Source of the DNA: Mesostigma viride | Lineage: Eukaryota > Streptophyta > Mesostigmatophyceae > Mesostigmatales > Mesostigmataceae | Length of the DNA stretch: 47,897 nucleotides | Reading direction: 5' to 3' | NCBI GenBank assembly: GCA_009746045.1 | Contig: RPFO01000336.1 | Span: 1-47,897 of the forward strand | Shown: positions 40,966 to 47,897 of the stretch, piece by piece | Layout of the letters: every line of letters starts with the position of its first letter | Numbering within the stretch: the first letter of the stretch is position 1 | Program-made: the position numbers and the translations under genes | The notes under the pieces: model-generated | The model's database searches: none | What the model was told of the DNA's origin: nothing | The model's input: only the letters and a program-made list of their open reading frames with translations

Positions 40966-43900
40966 GAATGATGATCCCCGTCGTCTTCGTCGTCCACGAC
41001 CACGGCAAAGTCCATGTCGACGTCTTGCCACCCATCTTCAAGAAGCCGATATTTGATAAGTCGGACCAGGCGCTTCCACCGGCGGATATGGGCGGGTAAC
41101 CCGAACACCAGCAGAACTCTGGAGGGTCCCTTCAACAGGGCCTTGGTGATCTGGTCAACCACATCCCACGCGGCATACCTCAAACGGGAGGAGGGTAAGG
41201 GTATCTGGCTGTCGACCGGAATACAGTCTTGATCCCACTCGCGCAGGTTCCTCCACTTCTCGTTGCTGTCAGCTGTCAGGTCCAGCACAGCAAACGCCTG
41301 GTCCTTCAGCTTCCCAGGAAGGTCTTCAGACCCCGTGTACAACTCGTCCACCACCTTCGTCACCACCAGATCCTTTCTTTTTTCGTTTTCCTTCCATGTC
41401 ATTGTCCTGTATGCGATCCAGTCGGGTCCCATCTTCACCCCGTCCCAATAGGTGAAGGCTTCCAGCCTGTCCCACCACCCCCTCTTGGCCTTGGCAGTCC
41501 CCTCCTCCTTAGCCGCCGCCTGCACCTCCTCCTCCGCCGCCGCCTCCTGCTGTGGCACACCCAGCAGATGTTTGGTCTTCACCCCCAAATCGTCATACAA
41601 ATGACGGGGGTGGGAAGCGAGCAGCCCTCTCGGGAACTTCCAGTCCTTCTGGTCGACCACTTTCCTTTTAGCCGGCGGAAGGTCCCTCAGCGTGAGAATG
41701 ATCGCCCTCGTGGCCGTGACGATCACCCGCCAAAAGTCTCTGGTCAGGCGGCAGTCGGCGATGAACTTGTCGAGGTCCGTGGCGACGGTGCCCTTCAGCT
41801 TCACGCCAAACACGTGCTCCCTCACCAATACGGGGTCGAAAGTCCCGTTTAGTTGTTTGCAAGCGGCCATCAGCTCGGGGTTCTCCAGGAACTTGATGTG
41901 GGCGAATTGCTTTGCCGCCTCTATCAAATTCTTGGCGACTTCCATTATTTTTATCAGGTTGCTGGGAGGGGCCTCACAGGACATGATCGGCGCTTGGATC
42001 AGGCTGTCGAAGTACTGGAAACTCGCAAGTTCCCGATGCGCGGTGAAAATGGACAGTTCGTGCGCCTTGTCTTTAGGGCGCGTGTCAAGGAAGTCTTGCC
42101 GAGCCGCGATATCCTGTGCGATCGCCGGCTTGCCGTCGACAGCGGGCTTCAAAGGGTCCTCACACCAGAACAGCCAGCGCTGCATGAAGTTCTTCTGGTC
42201 CGGCCCCCACTTGTCCGTCTCTTCAGCCCCTCCTGCCTTGTCGCCTGCGCCGTCCCCTTCGGCCTTGGCTTGCTCTCCTTTCTGCCAAAAGGGCTTCACA
42301 ATCGCCCAGATCTTGCCGTACAGAGGAGTTGGGAGAGACACGCCCTTCCCTCTCTTGACGGGTCCATATGCCTGGTAGGCCCGGTGCACATCCCCCAGCG
42401 CTGAGCCCCACGTTGCCTTGGCTTGGGCTGTGTCCTCGGCGTTCATGGCGTTCCCGAGCTGCCTGACAACTTCGATCATCTTGCCGACTTGTTCGGTAAC
42501 CTGCATCCCCGTAGGGCAACAACGCGCAGAGACACATCGACAGTCCTCCCAAATAAGCACAACTCAACTGAGAACAAGAATACGACTGACAGAAACGCCG
42601 GCGGTCGCATCTTGACCAAAATATGGCATGCTAAGGTGGAACATGAAAACCCCTTATAGAAACGCCGGCGGTCGCATCTTGACCGAACTAATGGCATACT
42701 GAAATTAACACAAGAAAACCACTTATAGAAACGCCGGCGGTCGCAACCTGGCTTACCTTCTGTTCACGGATCTGCCACCAGGTCGGCAGGATGGTCTCAC
42801 CCTTGAGCATCTGCACGTCCACCCCCCCGAAATTCGTCCAATCAGTTGCCCACTCCTCCAGCTTCGCCGCGGCCACGGTCTTCGTGACCTCCTGCTCCTT
42901 CCCTCCCCGCGCAACGACCCTGAGCTTTTCCGCCTTCATGAAACCATTCAGCATTGCCTGGTACCACACAGATCTTTGGTCCACCGTCATATTGTCGGTG
43001 ACCAGTTCGAATTTCACCGATTTGATGAGTGTGGTAAAGTGGTTCCCGTCCAGCACGAGAAAGCCGCAAATGGCTGGCGGCAACGGTGTCTTCTTCTCGA
43101 GTGGAGCCATCTCCCAGGCGGACTTGCACAAACTGTCCAAAAGCGCGGCCTTTCTCACGTCCACGGGCTTAAGTGAGTCCAGAATATCGGCCGGTCCTGT
43201 CAGAACCGCGGTGGAAGCAGCTTCGGCCATTCCCTTGGCCGAGCTCGTTCGCAGGTAGATATCAATCTCTTTGTCAGTCATTGCGCGAGCGTAGCCAGCC
43301 TTCATTGTCCGTGCCCCCCCCATCTCCCCGAAGAGTTGCGCGAGCTGACGCTGGGTGCCTTCCTTTTTCATCCAGTCATGAAAACTGTTGGGGCACCGGT
43401 CAGCCAAAAACTGGAACGAGTACCGCCACACAGGAATCACCAGCTTGTCGTGGCCGTAGTCGGACTCCGAGTTTGCAAAAATGGTGGCGTTCTGCTCGGC
43501 TCTAGACAGATGCAAGTCTCGTGCGAGGAGCTTCTGAGGCCCCACGAACAGGTTCCTTGTCCACACCCGATTTCGATGCACCAAGGCTTTGGACATCTCA
43601 TCGAGGTCCCGAGGCTGAACGGCAAGCTGCTTCCGCAACCGTTTGCCCTTCGCGATCTCATCGTTCACATCCAGGATGTCATCATCATCCTGCGACACCG
43701 GGGACTTCTCCCATTTCTCAAGCAGAGACACGGGAGCATCCGCAACCTCCACCTCCTTTCCTTTCCCCTTTCCCTTCAGCGCCTTCCCCTTGTAGGTCGC
43801 AAGTGCTTCGGAGAGTCCCTTCTGGTGTTCGTCGACGGCAGCAGTCCACGTACTATCTATTTTCATGTTCTCGCGGCGCGCGTGCTGGTCGAGGCTGATT

Positions 43901-46900
43901 GAGTACAGGATGGCCGCGTGGGTCGCCCTCTCGGCCTGCACGTACTGCGTTGATGCGAAAAAATCAGGAAAGCATAACCAAAAGGAATAAAGTAAATGCC
44001 GATTGAGAAACGCCGGCCGTCGCAACCTACATGAAACCTGAACCTCAACATCAAAGCCCCCCTCACGACAGAGGTATACTTACCTCGTTCCCCTTAACAA
44101 TGATATGAAAAAATCAGGAAAGCATAACCGAAAGGAATAAAGTAAATGTCACACTTGAGAAACGCCGGCCGTCGCAACCTAGATGAAACCTAAACCTCAA
44201 GATCAGAGCCCCCCTCACAACAGAGGTACACTTGGCTCATTTCCCTCAACGATGCGAAATCAGGAAAGGAAGTAAGTGTTAGTCAAAAGGAAGTAAGTGT
44301 CACACTTGAGAAACGCCGGCCGTCGCAACCTACATGAAACCTGGACCTCAAGAACAAAGCCCCCCTCACAACAGAGGTAGACTTACCTCATTCCCCTCAA
44401 CCGCTGCTGCTTCAGCCGCTTTCTTCGACCCCTTCGCGATCTTCGGAGACTTGTCCCGGCGGGCATCGTGTTCCTTCAACATCTTGATCAGAGTCTTGGC
44501 GTCCGCCATCGTCACCGTCTTCAGTTTACACTTCCTCTCCTTCCCTTTGCCCTCGAACAGGTTCTCCTCCATCCACTTTATCAAGGCCTTGGCGCTCGGG
44601 ATCTCCTCAGGCTGTGTGGCGCCATCGGGCGCGCACGCATTCTTCACGATCAACTCAGCGACTTGATGGAGAGTCATCATCTGGTTCCGTACCTCAGGTG
44701 GGGCTGTTTCCGTTCTCACCTCGGCCACAACCCACTTTGCCAACTTCTTCAGTTGATAAGCATCCGCTTGCTCCTTAAAGCGTGTCATTTTCGCAGTATC
44801 GCCGTCGCTTCCACCCGCGCCCTCTGACACAGGCTCACCGACAGCGATAGCCCCCTCTCCCTGGAGATTTGCCCCACCCTGACGACCGGCTTCCTGCAAG
44901 AACATTATCAACGGAAGATTTTTAATGTAAGAAAAGTGTAGAGAAACGCCGGCCGTCGTAACTCTGTCAATTGAGGACGAACCTAAACTTTCAATTTGTA
45001 AGTCAACGGTAACTTACCCTTCCCCCCTCTGCAGTGGAACCACCGTAAGATCCACTTCCCCTCCTGTCACCGCCCTCTTGCTGCTCGAACGGACTTCCCT
45101 GTAAAAATAGCAAACGCGATTGTCCATTCACAAGAAAAAAATTACTACAAAAATAAACAAGGATATACGCACGCAAACCTTTTCAATACAAGTAAACCGG
45201 AGAGGAATCTGACGCACTCATGTACCTGGGTGCTTCCCGCCATTGAGCGGGCTTCTCTTGCACCAACATCCTCTTGCCGGCCCTGCGAACATTTCAACGG
45301 AAAGTAAAAATCCGCTTAGTTGTCGGAAATGACATGTCTGGCGAATATTGCAAAAAAATGCGTATTGTATTTCACGACATCAATTTAATGGGCGGAGACT
45401 TACGAAGATCGGCCCGCCACCTTCCAAATTGCCCAGCGTCATATCGAAAACATCGAGGACTTCCCCTCCATCGACCCCCTTCCCCCTTCCCCTCTGCCGC
45501 GGCGGGGGCATATCGCCCGTCGCGACCGGCTTGGAAGTCGCGGGGGGATCCCTTGCGGTTGAGGGCACTGCGGCCGACTCGTGCACACTCTCCCCCCTCT
45601 TTTGGGCTACTGCGGCAGGCGCGGCATGGGAGGGCGCGGCGGCTACTGTCTCTGGCGCATTCTGAGCCAACCGACGCAACCTTAGCTCCTGCTGGAGCAG
45701 GGTTTCGAAACGAGGCATGAATGTGCGCTTGGAGGTATAAGGCACCTTGGCGACTTCAGGTTTGTCATTAAGGATGTCTTGGTACAGCGCGAATTGCTGT
45801 TCACGAGTGCCATTCGCGAGTCGCTCAAACCGCTCAATCTGAATCCGCTTAACCGGATCGTCCACCATCTCAAGACCACCGTGGTACTCATCCTTCCCAG
45901 TGACCGCGGCAAAGCTGACACCAGATTCCACCATTGGGGGCGGCGTGCCCTCCCTTGCACGCTTGTGAGGAGGCTGTTGTGGGGAGGCGCCTTGGGCCTG
46001 AACTGGTTGCCCTTCTGACCCTTCCCCCCTAGGGGGAGAGTCGCCGACCACCTGCGATGTAGGGCCGCCCTTTTCCATCTGCAACACAAAACAAAAAAAT
46101 TGGAAAAAACATACGAGTCAGCAGGAAGATGCGCCCCACGTCGCAACTCAATACAAAAAATGCATCATTATGTCAAGGTACAAACAACGTTATAATTCAG
46201 AATGAACAGAGATTCATAACAAGAGAACGACGCACTAAAAGATGCGACCGCCGTCGCAACTTTCGTCAATTCACTCTCTATACAAACAACTCTATGTCCC
46301 TCATAAAGAATCAATTGGCAAGGAAATGCAAAAAAATTCCGTTACCACCTCCGTCGACCCATAAGTGGTTCGCGAATGGGAAATCGCTGCTGATTTTCGG
46401 TCGAGCCCTTCACGGTATTTTCGAAATCTCGAGGCAAGGTTGCGCGGAAGAGGGCCCCCCTCAATCATGCGTGCGATCGGACTGGCCATGGAAACGGATA
46501 CCTGGTTCCTGGACTGCCTTGCACGGTCAACCATCTTGAAACTTCCCCGGAGAAGGAAATCAGACGTCAGACGGTTGAATATGCGAACGTCAAGATTTGA
46601 CCAACCCATCATCCATTCCACCACCTTCTCCGCGGCATCATGGAAGACCTGCCTCTCATCCGCCACTCCTCGAGACCCAAACACACAATCGGCCGTGTTA
46701 TCGTCGTGCCTCTTAAGGCGAATGTTCACGTCCTCTTTGTCATCATCCATTTCCGACAGCCGAATTACAGCCCTTTTGGCTCCGTCCACTCCATCCTCAA
46801 GAAGGACGTCCATCTGCGCCCCTCCCACACAATTGTTGTCAACGTATTGTTGCAAATGACGGGAAATCATGTCCTTTCCAAAAGCTACGATGTGTTCCCC

Positions 46901-47035
46901 ACACAGACCCATGTCGGTAATTGACAGCTTTTTACATTTCCTATCCCGGCACTTCTTTTCGGGATCCTTCTCAAAAATCCGGAAAACAGCGTCCTGATAT
47001 GGACGTCCCCTTATGTCGACCGTCAGACTGGACAT
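39879..47035 (-). CDS. Large unrecognised gene, eight phase-0 exons
   Basis: The model joins 47035-46346, 46078-45404, 45282-45226, 45098-45018, 44893-44387, 43944-42757, 42500-40652 and 40340-39879 (about 1,835 residues). Introns are GT-AG, mostly GTAAG, and every junction fits phase 0. Visible features are a possible zinc knuckle C29-x4-C34-x10-C45-x2-H48, Gln/Pro/Ala-rich linkers, Lys/Glu-rich stretches, FLVLDGNHFTTLI (loosely like a ParB-type DGNHR loop), VLLVFGLPAHIRRWKRLVRL, and a long Asp then Glu/Gly run. I recognise no family. Exon 7 has one base too many: the frame changes within the Glu/Gly-rich tract (about 40,700-40,900). Exons 1 and 2 both begin with ATG directly after an AG, so exon 1 could be a separate gene. 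Most introns hold the GC-rich motif described in the findings. Confidence 0.6.
40370..40625 (-). repeat. 72-bp tandem repeat with inverted intronic motif, about 4 units
   Basis: ACGCCCGCCGGCGTTTCCAG recurs at 72-bp steps (40,446, 40,518, 40,590; diverged at 40,373) and fills intron 7. On the sense strand each unit contains GGAAACGCCGGCGGGCGTA, the motif of the other introns in the opposite orientation. Confidence 0.9.
40652..42500 (-). CDS. Large unrecognised gene, exon 7
   Basis: The acceptor is GGGGATGCAG before GTTACCGAA; the donor is GGGGAG before GTAAGC. It reads VTEQVGKMIEVVRQLGNAMN through VLLVFGLPAHIRRWKRLVRL, then a run of Asp from a CAT microsatellite (40,911-40,964) and a Glu/Gly tract. 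Its length is 1,849 nt, one over a multiple of three. Confidence 0.62.
42591..42749 (+). repeat. Intronic GC motif cluster, intron 6 (three copies)
   Basis: AGAAACGCCGGCGGTCGCA begins at 42,591, 42,658 and 42,727. The last copy ends 2 nt from the GTAAGC donor of exon 6. Spacing is about 68 bp, and the bases between the copies are related. Confidence 0.92.
42757..43944 (-). CDS. Large unrecognised gene, exon 6
   Basis: The acceptor is CAACGCAG before TACGTG; the donor is AGAAG before GTAAGC. It has 396 codons with no stop, including SYDYGHDKLVIPVWRYSFQF-like aromatic stretches, the run AGYARAMTDKEIDIYLRTSS, and LVLDGNHFTTLIKSVKFEL. A ParB-like fold is a weak guess only. Confidence 0.65.
44005..44400 (-). 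repeat. Intron 5: triplicated roughly 150-bp unit with repeated splice donor and motif
   Basis: GAGAAACGCCGGCCGTCGCA occurs at 44,005, 44,157 and 44,308. Each copy is preceded on the sense strand by GAGGTAAGT or a mutated form (GAGCCAAGT in the middle copy) and CTCTGTTGTGAGGGGGGC. So the exon end, donor and intron start are present three times. Confidence 0.9.
44387..44893 (-). CDS. Large unrecognised gene, exon 5
   Basis: The acceptor is GTTCTTGCAG before GAAGCC; the donor is AATGAG before GTAAGT. It has 169 codons: MTRFKEQADAYQLKKLAKWV, VRNQMMTLHQVAELIVKNAC, AKALIKWMEENLFEGKGKER, ending in a basic Lys/Ala-rich stretch. Confidence 0.65.
44941..44963 (+). repeat. Intronic GC motif, intron 4
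   Basis: A single copy (GAAACGCCGGCCGTCGTAAC) near the middle of the 124-bp intron. Confidence 0.9.
45018..45098 (-). CDS. Large unrecognised gene, exon 4
   Basis: The acceptor is ATTTTTACAG before GGAAGTCCG; the donor is GGAAGG before GTAAGT. It has 27 codons, SPFEQQEGGDRRGSGSYGG and so on; low complexity. Confidence 0.55.
45226..45282 (-). CDS. Large unrecognised gene, exon 3
   Basis: The acceptor is TGTTCGCAG before GGCCGG; the donor is ACCCAG before GTACAT. It has 19 codons (GRQEDVGAREARSMAGSTQ). The short introns on both sides lack the motif. Confidence 0.5.
45404..46078 (-). CDS. Large unrecognised gene, exon 2
   Basis: The acceptor is TGTGTTGCAG before ATGGAAAAG; the donor is ATCTTC before GTAAGT. 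It has 225 codons: a Gly/Pro/Gln-rich start, IQIERFERLANGTREQQFAL, FMPRFETLLQQELRLRRLAQ, and a Pro/Arg-rich end. The ATG could be a true start. Confidence 0.6.
46128..46260 (+). repeat. Intronic GC motif pair, intron 1
   Basis: GATGCGCCCCACGTCGCAAC (46,128-46,147) and GATGCGACCGCCGTCGCAAC (46,241-46,260). The second folds as TGCGAC-CGCC-GTCGCA. Confidence 0.85.
46346..47035 (-). CDS. Large unrecognised gene, exon 1, or a separate gene
   Basis: It starts ATG in GTTTCGCAG-ATGTCC. It has 230 codons with CRDRKCKKLSITDMGLCGEH (possible zinc knuckle), VFHDAAEKVVEWMMGWSNLD and IARMIEGGPLPRNLASRF. The donor is either GAG before GTGGTA or GTG before GTAACG, both phase 0. Confidence 0.6.
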
Positions 47036-47150
47036 CTGCGAAACCAGAACATACCGGCCGCGAGTAGTTTATATTATTAAAAAAAACTGGCATTTATTAA
47101 GTCATCTTCATCTATTTATGCGAGCTAAAATTTGAAGAAAATGCAACAAA

Positions 47151-47310
47151 GAAACGCCCTGGGGCGCAACTTCCTCAACAACCACTTTCTACGTACAAAC
47201 GAATGGCAATCACATCGACTACGATTGTCACTACATACGAATGTCCAGACAATATAATGTGTATGTAGAGGGGGGGCATTCAAGACCAGAGAAACGCCGG
47301 CGGGCGCAAC
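47151..47310 (+). repeat. GC motif pair between the two right-hand genes
   Basis: GAAACGCCCTGGGGCGCAAC (47,151-47,170) and GAAACGCCGGCGGGCGCAAC (47,291-47,310). The second lies within 10 bp of the stop of the neighbouring gene. Confidence 0.85.
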
Positions 47311-47315
47311 TCATA

Positions 47316-47841
47316 TCAATATAGACTGTCCCGCGACTCGTTCCACTCTCTGCAGGTTTTGCAACAACCGATCGAGCGAACTCTCGGAACCTCTTTCGCC
47401 GCCATTTCATCGACACGAGCGAACATCTCTTCTTTGGCGGCCACCAACTTTGCCTCCTTGTTGCCGGTGTCAGGATAGATTTCGGACCTCCTCGTCTTCA
47501 TCGGGGCCACTCTCTCCAAATACTCTGCACACAGAGAATCCTGCTCCTCCTCCACAATCGCCTTCACGCCGGATACAATCGCTTTGGCTTTTGTTATTCC
47601 ACGCGAAAATCGATACTCTCGTTGAGTTATCAAGCGGAATGTCGGCGAGTGCAAAACACATACGCCGATAAAGTTCGCTTACAATCCGTGTCACGCGAGT
47701 CGCAAAAGGTGTCGTCATCAAAAAGCATCTCAAGCTACTCCAACCATTTTCTTGGGCGCCGGCAACGTAGCCTCCCTTTGCCAAGTCCGCACCTGTCGCG
47801 GAGTCTTTGACTATCCAATCTTCAAGGAGTAATCGTCTCCC
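47316..47841 (-). CDS. Unrecognised gene, 3' part, continues off the window
   Basis: An exon-like block 47841-47683 (acceptor TTTCACCAG, donor ATT before GTAAGC) holds 53 phase-0 codons: LLLEDWIVKDSATGADLAKG and GYVAGAQENGWSSLRCFLMT. A second open block, down to TGA at 47,316, reads ITKAKAIVSGVKAIVEEEQD, LVAAKEEMFARVDEMAAKEV and GCCKTCREWNESRDSLY, with a CC-x2-C cluster. I could not place the acceptor that joins them. No family recognised. Composition and intron style resemble the large gene to its left. Confidence 0.45.
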
Positions 47842-47897
47842 CTGGTGAAATCAAAACTTTACACCCACGACCTTCTCCGACAGTCTGGTCCAATTAG

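Noticed and set aside
40331-41041. Separate minus-strand gene with ETPAGVSVMRRGIAS repeats
   Set aside because: Better explained as the end of exon 7 plus the repeat-filled intron 7, given the GTAAGC donor at 40,651 and acceptor at 40,341. Kept as an alternative reading in the findings.

Overview
The window looks like nuclear DNA of a green alga, probably a chlorophycean. Genes are split by GT-AG introns, one gene has a plastid-type presequence on a cyanobacterial-type DUF3082 membrane protein, exons are GC-rich, LINE debris and piggyBac-like DNA transposons are present, and the introns carry very large minisatellites. I saw no prokaryotic operon, CRISPR array, tRNA or rRNA. The taxon is inferred from style, not from a marker gene.

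Layout. 1-10 kb is mobile-element ground: the right part of a piggyBac-type non-autonomous element (1-1344) ending in a long AAGT microsatellite, a piggyBac element with a frameshifted transposase (2125-5460), and decayed, tandemly duplicated LINE ORF1-like copies (5.4-9.5 kb) ending in conserved hairpins and TTAA tails. 10.2-19.8 kb is one minus-strand gene, a DUF3082 plastid membrane protein in four exons, one of them only 26 nt. Its 6.1-kb intron holds a 17-bp minisatellite, a complete 2-kb piggyBac-like MITE and a GCCT/GCCC array. 21.1-34.3 kb is a plus-strand calpain-7-like gene in ten exons, with a MIT domain, a second MIT-like segment, the full Cys-His-Asn triad and calpain C-terminal beta-domains. 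Its introns hold 27-bp, 73-bp and 58-bp minisatellites. The two genes diverge from a 1.3-kb spacer. 35.3-38.5 kb is again LINE debris with 3' hairpins and tails.

39-47.9 kb holds minus-strand genes I do not recognise. The main one (39,879-47,035) assembles into eight exons whose junctions all fit phase 0. Most of its introns, and the gaps beside it, carry a short GC-rich motif (core GAAACGCCGGCCGTCGCAAC or variants), sometimes three or four times per intron. It is absent from the rest of the window. This is my best candidate for something undescribed.

Cross-cutting pattern: every intronic minisatellite in the three genes is G-richer on the sense strand of its host gene, although the genes lie on different strands. 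That would fit expansion linked to transcription or R-loops, but is only inferred here. The large open frames across the minisatellites are not genes.
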